Origin: Gammaproteobacteria bacterium
GTDB lineage: Bacteria; Pseudomonadota; Gammaproteobacteria; HK1
NCBI GenBank assembly: GCA_009937425.1
Contig: JAACFO010000009.1
Coordinates: 1-64,000, forward strand
Direction: 5' to 3'
Length of the DNA: 64,000 nucleotides
How positions within the stretch are numbered: position 1 is the stretch's first letter; each line of letters opens with the position of its first letter. Below, piece after piece: positions 1-9,805 of the stretch. The notes under the pieces are model-generated. The model saw only the letters and a program-made list of their open reading frames with translations. It was not told where the DNA came from and made no database searches. Position numbers and translations under genes: made by a program.

Positions 1-118
1 GCACTTTCCGTAGGCTCGCGCCCCCCAGGCGTTACCTGGCACCCTGCCCTGTGGAGCCCGGACTTTCCTCCATGCCGACGGCCTAACCGTGACACAGCGA
101 CTGTCTAGCCGACTCCCG
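1..118 (-). ncRNA. rnpB: RNase P RNA, 5' part (runs off the window start)
   Basis: Reverse complement reads ...GACAGTCGCTG...GGAGGAAAGTCCGGGCTCCACAGGGCAGGGTGCCAGGTAACGCCTGGGGGG..., the characteristic bacterial class A RNase P RNA core. Confidence 0.93.
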
Positions 119-173
119 TAACCAGTGTCGGGGTTGCCGGTGGCCAGATCAAGGCGGGCACCCTCACGGCGCG

Positions 174-1106
174 CTATTCCTCTCCGTGAGAAGACTCTTC
201 CTTGCCTGCCCCCGAGAGCGCGATGGCCTGTTGATACAGCGCGTTGCGCTTGCCGCCGGTGAGCCCCACGGCCACCGACACCGCCTGCTTGAGGGGCAGT
301 TCCGCGAGCAGCGCGCGCAGTAGATCCCTGGTGGAGACACTCGCCGTGTCGCCGTCTTCATCGGCGGACGGGGCGCCGGCGACGACGATGACGAACTCTC
401 CCCGGCATTGCTCCACGTGTGTCTCCAGCCACACCTGCAACTCCGCCAATGTTCCACGCATCACCGTCTCGTGAATCTTGGTCAACTCCCGGGCCAGCAC
501 CGCGGGGCGCTCGTCGCCGAACTCCGCGGCCAGATCCGCTACCGCCTGCAGCACGCGGCGCGGTGATTCGTAGAAGACCAGCGTGCGCTGCTCCGCCGCC
601 AGGGTTTGCAGATGGCGCCGGCGCGCACTCGCTCTGGCCGGTAGAAAACCCTCGAAACAGAAGCGGTCCGTGGCCAGTCCCGCGACGCTGAGAGCACACA
701 CGACGGCACTGGGCCCGGGGATCGGTATGACGGCGTACCCCTGCTCGCGCATCGCCGCCACCAGACGAAAACCGGGGTCGTTGATGAGCGGTGTGCCGGC
801 ATCGGAAATGAGCGCCATACGCTCACCCGCGGCGATGCGTTCGACGATGCGCGCGACCTGATGTGCCTCGTTGTGCTCGTGAAAAGAGCGGCACGCGGTT
901 CCAATCCCATAGTGAGCAAGGAGCTTCGCGCTGTGGCGGGTGTCTTCGGCGAGGATCAGGTCCACTGAGCCGAGCACATCAATGGCACGGCTGCTGAGAT
1001 CCTGAAGATTACCAATGGGCGTCGCGACGACATACAGGGCGCCGCCCGCAGTTGCTCTTCGCGACGTGGCGCTTGCTTCAATACTGGATCCGGCTCGAGC
1101 CACCAT
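174..1106 (-). CDS. rsmI: 16S rRNA (cytidine-2'-O)-methyltransferase RsmI
   Basis: ALYVVATPIGNLQDLSSRAIDVL, LILAEDTRHSAKLL, ALISDAGTPLINDPGFRLV, PGPSAVVCAL motifs; adjacent to rnpB. Start within the 1154 ORF is uncertain. Confidence 0.95.
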   Translation of the reverse strand: MVARAGSSIEASATSRRATAGGALYVVATPIGNLQDLSSRAIDVLGSVDLILAEDTRHSAKLLAHYGIGTACRSFHEHNEAHQVARIVERIAAGERMALISDAGTPLINDPGFRLVAAMREQGYAVIPIPGPSAVVCALSVAGLATDRFCFEGFLPARASARRRHLQTLAAEQRTLVFYESPRRVLQAVADLAAEFGDERPAVLARELTKIHETVMRGTLAELQVWLETHVEQCRGEFVIVVAGAPSADEDGDTASVSTRDLLRALLAELPLKQAVSVAVGLTGGKRNALYQQAIALSGAGKEESSHGEE

Positions 1107-1348
1107 AACGATTCCGCATTGGTACCATGGGCCCATTCTACGCGCTGGCCGCAACTGCGTCGCAGGGCGGCTGATGGACTCTGACCGTGTAGGCGCGACG
1201 AGGCACGCTTGTCAGCCGATGGCGCGACCCGCTGTCCGTTGCGACGCCGGGGTGGAAGCGGGCGCGTCTTTGCAGCACAATCCACGCGCAACTTTGCCCA
1301 ACTTTGCATTGAACGCAAAGCAACGCTCCAGGTCCAATCCGGCATTAC

Positions 1349-3244
1349 ATGCTCAACACGCGCACGCTCAGTACCGTAATACTCGCTACCGCCCTGATAG
1401 TGGGTTGTGAAAGCGTTCCTCAACGTTCCGAAACCGACGACCGGGAAGCGACCCGGGTCGCCCGCACCCACATGCAGACCGGTGAGTATCTGCCGGCAGC
1501 GCAGGAGTACCTGCGGCTTGCCGGTATCTCCCAGGGCGATGCCGCCCTCGCCTACCGGCTGGACGCGGCATCGGCGTTCGTTCTCGCCAAGCGGCCGGAC
1601 GCCGCGGTGCAAATTCTCAATGGCATTCGCGGGCAGCAGCTGTCGAGGAATTTGCAGATCAGAAGAAACCTCGTGCGGGCACAACTGGCACTGGCCGAAC
1701 AGCAACCGGAACAGGCATTGACCTTGCTCGACGCGGCGCCTGCCGACGATGCGCCAGCGCAATTGTTAGCGCGATACCACAGTGTACGTGCCGACGCACT
1801 GGAAGCGACCGGAGAGCATATGGAATCCGCCCGCGCGCGGGTTCAGCTGGAACTGCTTCTCACCGACAGCGCCGCGCTCAGCGAAAATCGCCGACGAATT
1901 TGGGAATCGCTGACGCAGCTTTCCCCCGAGGCACTGGAAGCGGCGCACATTCCACCGCCAAGCACGCTGGGTGGCTGGCTCGAGCTGGCGGCACTCGGCA
2001 ACTCCGACATTACCGATCCCCACGCCCTGGGCCAGGCCATCGCATTGTGGCGTCATCGTTACCCGGGCCATCCGGCCGGCGAGAACGTCGTGCCGATGCT
2101 GGTGGAAGACAGCTACATCGCCTGGGCACCGGCACGCAGTGTAGCCCTGCTGCTGCCCTTCGATGGTCAATTCGCGAAAGCAGCGGATGCGGTACGCGAT
2201 GGTTTCATGGCTGCATGGTTCAGCGACCCTGACATGGAGAATCGACCGGCGGTGTTGGTACGCGATACGTCCGCTGGCGACATCAAGGATATTTACAACC
2301 GTGCCATCGAAGAAGGTGCCGACTTCGTCGTCGGACCCCTCAGGCGCGTGAGCGTAACGCGCCTGGCCGCATCGGCGAGCATGCCGGTGCCGACGCTGAC
2401 CCTCAATCATGCAGATGCCGCCAGCGGGGCAAGCACCGACACTGCGCCCGCCGGCCCCACAATCGGTTTATTTCAGTTCGCACTGTCTCCGGAATCCGAG
2501 GCGCGGCTGGTGGCGGAATACGCCTGGTTCGCCGGCCACACGAACGCGGCTGTGCTCGCCCCCGCCGGCGCCTGGGGCGAGCGTGTTGCGACTGCCTTTG
2601 GCGGCGCCTGGAAAGACCTTGGCGGCAGCGTGGTCGAGTCGCAGCGCTATTTGAACGATGGCTCCGACATGTCGTCACCCGTAAGAAAATTGCTCAATAT
2701 CGACGAGAGCGACGCACGCTACCGTACACTCAAGAAAGTGCTCGGCGGCGACGTCAAACAGGAAGCCCGTCGGCGTCAGGACGTGCACTTCGTGTTCATG
2801 GCTGCCTTCCCTCGCCAGGCGCGGCAGTTGCGGCCGCAGCTGGAGTTCCATCGGGCACAGGATCTGCCCGTCTATTCCACTTCACATATTTATACCGGCA
2901 TCGCGGATCCCGACTCGGATCGAGATATCGACGGTGTCGTCTTCGGTGACATGCCCTGGGTGCTCGATCCTGCCCACAGCGGCGCAGAGCTTCGCCGCGA
3001 GGTCGAGACGCTTTGGTCCGGTTCGTCGAACGCCTTCATACGCTTGTACGCTTTCGGCGCCGATGCCTATTCCCTGGTGAAGCAACTCGGCACACTGCGC
3101 GCCCAGCACTACGCGGAATTTCAGGGCGTGACCGGAAGGCTTTCTCTGAGTGAAAACAATCAAATCAATCGCCGGCTCATGTGGGCACGGTTCAAAAAGG
3201 GCACCCCGCGGATACTCGACGACGACCCCAAACCGATACAGTAG
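1349..3244 (+). CDS. lpoA: Penicillin-binding protein activator LpoA (YraM family lipoprotein)
   Basis: Lipobox ALIVGC; TPR-like N-terminal half; periplasmic-binding-protein-like C-terminal half (VALLLPFDGQFAKAADAVRDGFMAA); divergent from rsmI and followed by yraN. Confidence 0.9.
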   Translation: MLNTRTLSTVILATALIVGCESVPQRSETDDREATRVARTHMQTGEYLPAAQEYLRLAGISQGDAALAYRLDAASAFVLAKRPDAAVQILNGIRGQQLSRNLQIRRNLVRAQLALAEQQPEQALTLLDAAPADDAPAQLLARYHSVRADALEATGEHMESARARVQLELLLTDSAALSENRRRIWESLTQLSPEALEAAHIPPPSTLGGWLELAALGNSDITDPHALGQAIALWRHRYPGHPAGENVVPMLVEDSYIAWAPARSVALLLPFDGQFAKAADAVRDGFMAAWFSDPDMENRPAVLVRDTSAGDIKDIYNRAIEEGADFVVGPLRRVSVTRLAASASMPVPTLTLNHADAASGASTDTAPAGPTIGLFQFALSPESEARLVAEYAWFAGHTNAAVLAPAGAWGERVATAFGGAWKDLGGSVVESQRYLNDGSDMSSPVRKLLNIDESDARYRTLKKVLGGDVKQEARRRQDVHFVFMAAFPRQARQLRPQLEFHRAQDLPVYSTSHIYTGIADPDSDRDIDGVVFGDMPWVLDPAHSGAELRREVETLWSGSSNAFIRLYAFGADAYSLVKQLGTLRAQHYAEFQGVTGRLSLSENNQINRRLMWARFKKGTPRILDDDPKPIQ

Positions 3245-3624
3245 TGAACACATCTCGTGTTAGCGCAGTGGAACGCGGCGCCTGGGCCGAAGACCTGGCT
3301 TGCCGGCATTTACGCGATCAGGGCCTGCGGCTGGTGGCGCGCAACTATCGTTGCCGGCACGGCGAAATCGATCTGGTGATGCAGGACCAATCCTGCATCG
3401 CATTTATCGAAGTACGCCTGCGCAGCCGTACCGATTTCGGAAGCGGTGCGGAAAGTGTCGATGCCAGGAAACAGAAGCGCCTGTTGGCGAGCGCGGAACA
3501 CTATCTTCAACGCCATGCCACACTACTGGCTGATTGCCGCTTCGACGTAGTTTCCGTACTACGCAGCGGCAAAACGCATCAGCTGGAATGGATACGAAAT
3601 GCGTTCGGGGCATTCGGCGCTTGA
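3244..3624 (+). CDS. YraN family protein (UPF0102, putative endonuclease)
   Basis: GAWAEDLACRHLRDQGLRLVARNYRCRHGEIDLVMQD...IAFIEVRLRS is the UPF0102 signature; GTG start overlaps the lpoA stop. Confidence 0.9.
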   Translation: MNTSRVSAVERGAWAEDLACRHLRDQGLRLVARNYRCRHGEIDLVMQDQSCIAFIEVRLRSRTDFGSGAESVDARKQKRLLASAEHYLQRHATLLADCRFDVVSVLRSGKTHQLEWIRNAFGAFGA

Positions 3625-3644
3625 TTTGATTCGATTTTCACCCA

Positions 3645-4136
3645 TCACGCCTTCATCGCGTCGCGGTAAATGGAGGCATCCCCCTCGCTGAAGCAACACG
3701 CAACGATCAGGGCAAATCGATCCTCGAACTCGCCCATGATGGAAGTCGCCACAACCGCGGCTTCGAGCCTCGGATACGCGTAAACACCCGTACTGATGGC
3801 CGGAAACGCAATACTGGTGAGGTCCCGCTGGAGTGCAAGCTCGAAAGAGCGCCTGTAACAGCTCTCGAGCAGAGCCGCCTCACCGCTCTGTCCTCCCTGC
3901 CATACCGGCCCGACGGTATGGATGATGAACCTGGCCGGCAAATCGAAGCCGCTCGTGAGCTTGGCATCGCCGGTCTCACAACCCCCAAGAGCCCGGCATT
4001 CGTCGAACAGCCCCGGGCCGGCCGCCCGGTGAATGGCGCCGTCCACGCCACCCCCACCCAATAGTGACGTATTGGCGGCATTGACGATGGCATCGACTTG
4101 TAGTTCAGTGATGTCTCCAACCTCGATGGTAATCAT
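3645..4136 (-). CDS. Macro domain protein (O-acetyl-ADP-ribose deacetylase-like)
   Basis: [35 protein letters not shown] and [14 protein letters not shown] macro domain motifs. Confidence 0.93.
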   Translation of the reverse strand: MITIEVGDITELQVDAIVNAANTSLLGGGGVDGAIHRAAGPGLFDECRALGGCETGDAKLTSGFDLPARFIIHTVGPVWQGGQSGEAALLESCYRRSFELALQRDLTSIAFPAISTGVYAYPRLEAAVVATSIMGEFEDRFALIVACCFSEGDASIYRDAMKA

Positions 4137-4163
4137 GACCGCCTGTTGAACCTTTGAATCACC

Positions 4164-4490
4164 GTGTGGTATCCGCAAGAGAACCTGTTGCTCGCACTCG
4201 CCATCATTGGCGGCGTGCTGATCTTCTGGCGCAATACGCTGCGCGCCCGCGAACATGCCATTCGTGCCAGTCGCGCGGCCTGCAAGACCCGGGGACACCA
4301 GTTTCTCGACGATACAGTGTCACTCTCACGCCTGGGGGTTGCCCGCGGCGCGGGGGGCTGGCCGCTTCTGCGCCGCACTTACGAGTTCGAATTCAGCGCT
4401 GACGGCTACGATCGCTTCGTGGGCTATGTCACATTGTTCGGGAGCCGGGTCGAGTCAGTATATCTGCCGGACGGCGCCCGGGAATTCTAG
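4164..4490 (+). CDS. DUF3301-like small membrane-anchored protein
   Basis: One N-terminal TM helix followed by [28 protein letters not shown]...[25 protein letters not shown]. Confidence 0.75.
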   Translation: MWYPQENLLLALAIIGGVLIFWRNTLRAREHAIRASRAACKTRGHQFLDDTVSLSRLGVARGAGGWPLLRRTYEFEFSADGYDRFVGYVTLFGSRVESVYLPDGAREF

Positions 4491-4491
4491 A

Positions 4492-4896
4492 TTATTTTAC
4501 GATCCGCAAAGCCGGCTGGGCCTTGGATTTTTCCCCGCGCTTGAGCTTGTCGTCCCCGCCGGGCCCCGGCGGCGGATCGTCTTGGTGCTCTTCCTCCCCA
4601 AAGGACATTCCCGCGCCATTTTCCTTGGCGAAAATCGCCAGCACAGCACCGGTGGGCACGCTGACCGGAAAGGACTTACCCCCGAATCGTGCATCGAACA
4701 CGATCCAATCATTATCCATGGAAAGTCCGCTGACCGCGGCGGCCGAGACGTTTAACGATATCTGGCCGTCCTTTACGTATTCGGACGGGACGCGTACGCC
4801 TTCGGCATCGGCGTTCACAACAATGTGCGGCGTCAGATCGTTATCGAGAATCCATTCATGGATAGCGCGCACAAGATACGGACGGCTGGAAGTCAT
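4492..4896 (-). CDS. sspB: ClpXP protease specificity-enhancing factor SspB
   Basis: SSRPYLVRAIHEWILDNDLTPHIVVNAD..., IVFDARFGGKSFPVSVPTGAVLAIFAKENGAGMSF; adjacent to sspA. Confidence 0.95.
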   Translation of the reverse strand: MTSSRPYLVRAIHEWILDNDLTPHIVVNADAEGVRVPSEYVKDGQISLNVSAAAVSGLSMDNDWIVFDARFGGKSFPVSVPTGAVLAIFAKENGAGMSFGEEEHQDDPPPGPGGDDKLKRGEKSKAQPALRIVK

Positions 4897-4963
4897 GAGG
4901 AAATCCGCTTTGTGGCACTCATGCGCTTTCCCATCGATCCCGCGCGCTGCGTGCGCTTACGCG

Positions 4964-5593
4964 TCAGCGCTCGCCCATCTCCCTCTCGGCATCGGACAGG
5001 CTGGCCTCGAATGCTTCACGCTCGAACAAGCGTTCTGCGTAATCCATGACAGGCTTCCCCTGCCGCGGCAGACTGATCTTGTAGTGCGGCAATCGCCACA
5101 GCAACGGCGCCAGATAGCAATCCGCGAGGGAATAATCATCCGACATGAAATGGGCCTTCTGCGCGAATATCGGAGCAACGGCCGTTAGATGATCCCGCAA
5201 GCTCTTGCGGGCGGTCTCGGCGGCCGCGCTGTTGCCGGTTTCGATTGTCGCAGCCAGACTGAATATGTCCCGCCTGATCCTGTATCGATAAAGTCTGTTA
5301 CTTGCACGAGCCACCGGATCCACCGGCATCAGCGGTGGATGGGGAAAGCGCTCGTCCAAGTACTCCATTATGATCTGGGCCTCGTAGAGCACGAGTTCCC
5401 TGTCGACCAATGTGAGAATGGTGTTGTAGGGATTGAGGTCAATCAGATCCTCGGGCCGCTCGTCGGCGGCGACGGTGTGGATTTCCACGTTGATCGCCTT
5501 CTCGGCGAGTACGAAGCGTACGGCATGACTGGCCGCATCGGAGGCGTCGGAATACAACGTCATTACCGATCTACGATTGGCTAGCATCGCCAT
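4964..5593 (-). CDS. sspA: Stringent starvation protein A (GST-fold)
   Basis: SVMTLYSDASDAASHAVRFVLAEKAINVEI, DLNPYNTILTLVDRELVLYEAQIIMEYLDERFPHPPLMPVDP. Confidence 0.95.
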   Translation of the reverse strand: MAMLANRRSVMTLYSDASDAASHAVRFVLAEKAINVEIHTVAADERPEDLIDLNPYNTILTLVDRELVLYEAQIIMEYLDERFPHPPLMPVDPVARASNRLYRYRIRRDIFSLAATIETGNSAAAETARKSLRDHLTAVAPIFAQKAHFMSDDYSLADCYLAPLLWRLPHYKISLPRQGKPVMDYAERLFEREAFEASLSDAEREMGER

Positions 5594-5681
5594 GAAATAG
5601 TCTCCAAGAGCACCCAGTCACCCCTTATGATTGTTTGGCCCCGGTCCAAGAATTGAGCAAACGCCCGGCTGGCGCTTGGCC

Positions 5682-6506
5682 TCAATGCACGTCTCTCCAA
5701 TAGTCCTTGTAGAGGGCCCGTGCGACCAGGGCAAAAACACCGAGAAAGATAATTACCCAGTATCCCAACTGGAAACGCGCGAGCTTGGCGGGCTCGCCAG
5801 CATAGTCGAGGAAGTTCACCAAATCACGAACTGCCCTTCGGAACTCGGCCGGCTGCATCGAACCCGGGATAGTGACCTCCAACATGTCGGTCACATGGCT
5901 CGTTTTTCCATCCTTGGTTGTAACTGCCGTATGCAGCTTCAGACCTTTTCCGTCCGATTCGATTCCCGCGACGTGCTCGGATACCACGTCCGCAGGGCGC
6001 TCAGCCTTGATGTAGCTTTGCACACCTTGCAGAGGCCAGAGAACGTGCGGCATACCAACATCGGGAAACATGAGGTTGTTGACGCCAAACGGCCTTGCCG
6101 GGTTGGGATCCGCATAGAAGGTCGTCAGGTAAGTGTAAAGCCAATCCGTACCACGGGCGCGCGCAATCACCGACAGGTCCGGAGGCGGGACGCCGAACCA
6201 ACCGGACGCGTCGTCGGCGCGCATGGCGATGGTCATCGTATCGCCGATTGTATCGGTGTTGAACATGAGATGTTCCGCGACCAGGTCATGCTCGAGCCCG
6301 ATGTCGTCCGCCAACCGGCTGTAGCGCATGAATGCCATTGAATGACAACCCATGCAGTAATTGACGAATACCCTGGCACCACTTTGCAGGGATTTCTGAT
6401 TGGTGATATCGGTCTTGGCACTCATTGGCGGCACACCACCGGCGCCCAGGGTCACGAGCGGCACGAGACTGAAAACAATCGCAGCAATGATCCTGTTCAT
6501 CTTCAC
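5682..6506 (-). CDS. petC: Ubiquinol-cytochrome c reductase cytochrome c1
   Basis: CMGCHS heme motif, MRYSRLADDIGL, C-terminal TM anchor; in petABC order. Confidence 0.95.
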   Translation of the reverse strand: MKMNRIIAAIVFSLVPLVTLGAGGVPPMSAKTDITNQKSLQSGARVFVNYCMGCHSMAFMRYSRLADDIGLEHDLVAEHLMFNTDTIGDTMTIAMRADDASGWFGVPPPDLSVIARARGTDWLYTYLTTFYADPNPARPFGVNNLMFPDVGMPHVLWPLQGVQSYIKAERPADVVSEHVAGIESDGKGLKLHTAVTTKDGKTSHVTDMLEVTIPGSMQPAEFRRAVRDLVNFLDYAGEPAKLARFQLGYWVIIFLGVFALVARALYKDYWRDVH

Positions 6507-7897
6507 GTCACCCGCTCAGGAACCGGTTTCGGCTCATTCAACTTCGTGTACATCGATCCCAATACGAATACCACGTAGTAACCGATAACCAGGAGCGAGC
6601 TCACGAGAATCAGAGTGCCCTTCTCTGAATCGAATCTGATGGCATCGAAGAAAACAAACAGAACGGCCACAATGCCCAGGACCGTATAGTTAAAGCTCGC
6701 CGTGCGCGCTTTGCTGTAGAGCCAAAGAATCAGGAAAAAGGAAAAGTACAATTCGCCGAGACGGAAACCGAGTTCGGAACCGGCCGCCGTCGGCGCCTGG
6801 GTGCCGAGGTACCCGAGCACGAAGAACGTGATTATGAATACACCAAGCAACAGCCTGAACATCGGGCCACGATATCGAACGGACTTGATTGGGTTTCGGT
6901 CCAGCCACGGCAGGACGAAGAAAACCAGCACCGACGCAAACATGGCGATCACGCCGGTCAGCTTGTCGGGGATTGCCCGCAAGATGGCGTAGTAGGGGGT
7001 GAAATACCACACCGGCGCGATGTGTTCCGGCGTCTTGAGCGGATTGGCGGGGACGAAGTTCGGTTGCTCTATAAAATAACCGAAAAATGTCGGTGCGAAG
7101 AACATGATGGCGGCGAACAGGATCAAGCACACCGCGACCCCCCAGATATCCTTCACCGTGTAGTAAGGATGAAACGGGATGCCGTCGCGCGGGATGCCGT
7201 TCGCATCCTTGTCCTTCTTAATCTCGATACCATCGGGATTGTTGGAACCAACCTCGTGCAAAGCCATAACGTGCGCGGCCACGAGGCCGAGCAAGGCGAG
7301 TGGCACGGCAGCCACGTGCAGCGCGAAGAAACGGTTCAGGGTCGCGTCTGCGATGACATAGTCGCCGCGAATCCACAGTGTAAGCGGGTCACCCAGATCG
7401 AAGGGCAAGGCGCCGAACAGTGAAATGATCACCTGCGCACCCCAGTAGGACATCTGCCCCCACGGCAGCAGGTAACCGAAGAATCCCTCGACCATCATGC
7501 ACAGATAAATGAGCATGCCGATGATCCAGAGGAGTTCGCGGGGTTTTTTGAACGAGCCGTACATCAGTCCGCGAAACATGTGCAGGTAGACAACCAGGAA
7601 GAAGAACGAGGCACCGGTCGAATGCATGTACCGGATAAGCCAGCCCATGGGCACCTCGCGCATGATGTACTCGACGGACGCGAAGGCTTCGTCGGCGCTC
7701 GGCTTGTAGAACATCGTAAGCCAGATCCCGGATACGATCTGGATCACCAGCATCAGCAGGGCCAGGGAGCCAAAGTAATACCAAAAATTAAAATTCTTGG
7801 GCGCGTAGTACTTCGCCAGATGCTCGTTCCATAACTTCGAGAGCGGAAAGCGTGCGTCGGTCCATTCCAGCAGTCCAGTCAGCATCGCTTTCATCAC
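6503..7897 (-). CDS. petB: Ubiquinol-cytochrome c reductase cytochrome b
   Basis: NFWYYFGSLALLMLVIQIVSGIWLTMFYKPS, GYLLPWGQMSYWGAQVI, HPYYTVKDIWG, PEHIAPVWYFTPYYAILRAIPDKL. Confidence 0.98.
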   Translation of the reverse strand: MMKAMLTGLLEWTDARFPLSKLWNEHLAKYYAPKNFNFWYYFGSLALLMLVIQIVSGIWLTMFYKPSADEAFASVEYIMREVPMGWLIRYMHSTGASFFFLVVYLHMFRGLMYGSFKKPRELLWIIGMLIYLCMMVEGFFGYLLPWGQMSYWGAQVIISLFGALPFDLGDPLTLWIRGDYVIADATLNRFFALHVAAVPLALLGLVAAHVMALHEVGSNNPDGIEIKKDKDANGIPRDGIPFHPYYTVKDIWGVAVCLILFAAIMFFAPTFFGYFIEQPNFVPANPLKTPEHIAPVWYFTPYYAILRAIPDKLTGVIAMFASVLVFFVLPWLDRNPIKSVRYRGPMFRLLLGVFIITFFVLGYLGTQAPTAAGSELGFRLGELYFSFFLILWLYSKARTASFNYTVLGIVAVLFVFFDAIRFDSEKGTLILVSSLLVIGYYVVFVLGSMYTKLNEPKPVPERVT

Positions 7898-8481
7898 GTG
7901 CTCCCCTCGTCGACACCTACAAGGATGCGCGTATCGCTCAAATACTTATGGGGCGGAACGACCAGGTTGGTCGGCGCCGGCACCCCCGCGTAGACGCGGC
8001 CCGCATAGTCGAACATCGAACCGTGACAGGGACAGAAGAACCCTCCCGGCCAGCCGGCCCCCAGGGGGGCCTGGTCCTGCTTGATGTAGGAGGGCGAGCA
8101 ACCCAGATGCGTGCAGATGCCTATGAGCACGAGTAGCTCCGGCTTGATGGATCGGAAGTCGTTCCTGGCATACGCGGGCTGCTGATCCTGAGTGGAGCCC
8201 GGATCCCGGAGCCGCTCGTCGAGGCCCGGCAGAGAATCGAGAATTTCCGGCGTGCGGCTGACCACCCAAACGGGCTGGCCACGCCACTTGTAGGTCACCA
8301 TCTGGCCGGGCTCAATTTTGCTGATATCCACCTCGATGGGGGCGCCGATGGCACGCGCCCGCTCGCTCGGTTGCCAGGCGGCCACGAACGGCACGGCCGT
8401 ACCAACGGCGGCCACGCCACCGACAACTGCGACGCTCGCGGTGAGAAATCGACGCCGACCGGCATCCACATCGGTACTCAT
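7894..8481 (-). CDS. petA: Ubiquinol-cytochrome c reductase Rieske iron-sulfur subunit
   Basis: Tat-like RRRFLTASVAVVGG, CTHLGC and CPCHGSMFDYAGRV Rieske motifs. Confidence 0.98.
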   Translation of the reverse strand: MSTDVDAGRRRFLTASVAVVGGVAAVGTAVPFVAAWQPSERARAIGAPIEVDISKIEPGQMVTYKWRGQPVWVVSRTPEILDSLPGLDERLRDPGSTQDQQPAYARNDFRSIKPELLVLIGICTHLGCSPSYIKQDQAPLGAGWPGGFFCPCHGSMFDYAGRVYAGVPAPTNLVVPPHKYLSDTRILVGVDEGST

Positions 8482-8664
8482 GGTCTAGATAGCTCCTTGT
8501 TCGGGATCGCCTGCGGAGGTGCTATTGTTGTCGCGATTCCGGGTGTTCCAGGCTGGGTTCGAAGCACACGTCTGGCTTAACTTGCTAAGAATCCTATAAA
8601 CGGCACGTAGAGGTCAAGCCAACGGCCCGCCGGGAACGACTACGGGCACTCGGGGGCGAATGAT

Positions 8665-9780
8665 ATGCGATCGGTCACAGTGTTCAAGTTTGCCCTGCAA
8701 TCGGTCACGGCCGGCCTGGCGCTGGCCTTCGTCGTTTTGCTGCTGAAACCCGAGTGGATTGCGGATATTTCCCGCACCACAGGGGAAATTCGAGGCCAGC
8801 GGGATGATGTGATTTCCTATTCCCGGGCTGTGCTCATCGCCACACCTGCCGTGGTCAACGTCCATACCGCCAAAGCCATCAACAGCCTGCCAAGCCCACT
8901 GTTGAGCGATCCTTTCTTCAAGCGCTATTTCGCCGATCCGCTGCCCGCAACGCCCACACAGATCGCCCGCAGCCGCGGCTCCGGCGTGATCATGAGCGCC
9001 GAGGGATTCGTGGTCACCAATCATCACCTGATCCGCGGCGCCGACGAGATCCGGGTCATGCTCCAGGACGGCCGGGAAGCGAGCGCCACGGTATTCGGGG
9101 CGGATCCGGACACCGATCTGGCCGTACTGAAGATAGAACTGCCCGACCTGCCCGCCATCGCCATCAACGAGGCCCGACAGCCCCGGGTGGGCGACGTGGT
9201 ACTCGCCATCGGCAACCCCTTCGGCGTCGGCAAAACCGTGACCATGGGCATCGTCAGCGCCACCGGGCGCAGTCGCATCGGCCTCAACACCTTCGAGGAC
9301 TTCATCCAGACAGACGCAGCCATTAATCCGGGCAATTCCGGCGGCGCCCTCATCAATCCCTACGGGGAGCTCATTGGCATCAACACCGCCGTCTACTCCG
9401 ATTCCGGCGGGTCCCAGGGGATCGGCTTCGCCATCCCGGCGGCGCTGGCCCACCGGGTCATGCAGGAAATCGTGGATCACGGCTACGTGATCCGGGGCTG
9501 GCTGGGGATCGAAGTACAAGCCTTCGCCAGGACCGAAGCTGGCGCCCCGGCGTCGGTGACGGTGGTCAACGTGCTGGCAAAAACGCCGGCGGAAAGAGCC
9601 GATCTGCGGGCGGGAGACATTTTGACCCAGGTCGACGATACGCCCGTCGCCGATCCCCAGAGCGCCCTCAACGCCATCGCCAGGGTGAAGCCGGGGAATC
9701 GGGTGTCGCTGGGAATCTTGCGCAACGGAGAAGCGCGCCAGGTGGTGGTCACGGTGGCGCAACGCCCGCCGGAGGGATAA
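8665..9780 (+). CDS. DegS/AlgW-type trypsin-like serine protease with PDZ domain
   Basis: N-terminal TM, GSGVIMSAEGFVVTNHHLI, DTDLAVLKIE, GNSGGALINPYGELIGINTA, PDZ GWLGIEVQ... Confidence 0.93.
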   Translation: MRSVTVFKFALQSVTAGLALAFVVLLLKPEWIADISRTTGEIRGQRDDVISYSRAVLIATPAVVNVHTAKAINSLPSPLLSDPFFKRYFADPLPATPTQIARSRGSGVIMSAEGFVVTNHHLIRGADEIRVMLQDGREASATVFGADPDTDLAVLKIELPDLPAIAINEARQPRVGDVVLAIGNPFGVGKTVTMGIVSATGRSRIGLNTFEDFIQTDAAINPGNSGGALINPYGELIGINTAVYSDSGGSQGIGFAIPAALAHRVMQEIVDHGYVIRGWLGIEVQAFARTEAGAPASVTVVNVLAKTPAERADLRAGDILTQVDDTPVADPQSALNAIARVKPGNRVSLGILRNGEARQVVVTVAQRPPEG

Positions 9781-9805
9781 TCTTCGGCGACCTCCCGAAC
9801 TGCAG

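Noticed and set aside
1289-1320. CAACTTTGC direct repeat and CTTTGC/GCAAAG inverted repeat upstream of lpoA
   Set aside because: Too short to distinguish from chance without comparison to relatives.
8614-9762. 382-aa minus-strand ORF opposite the DegS-like gene
   Set aside because: Mirror ORF caused by high GC3; composition is Gly/Asp/His-rich with no family motifs, while the plus strand encodes a clear protease.
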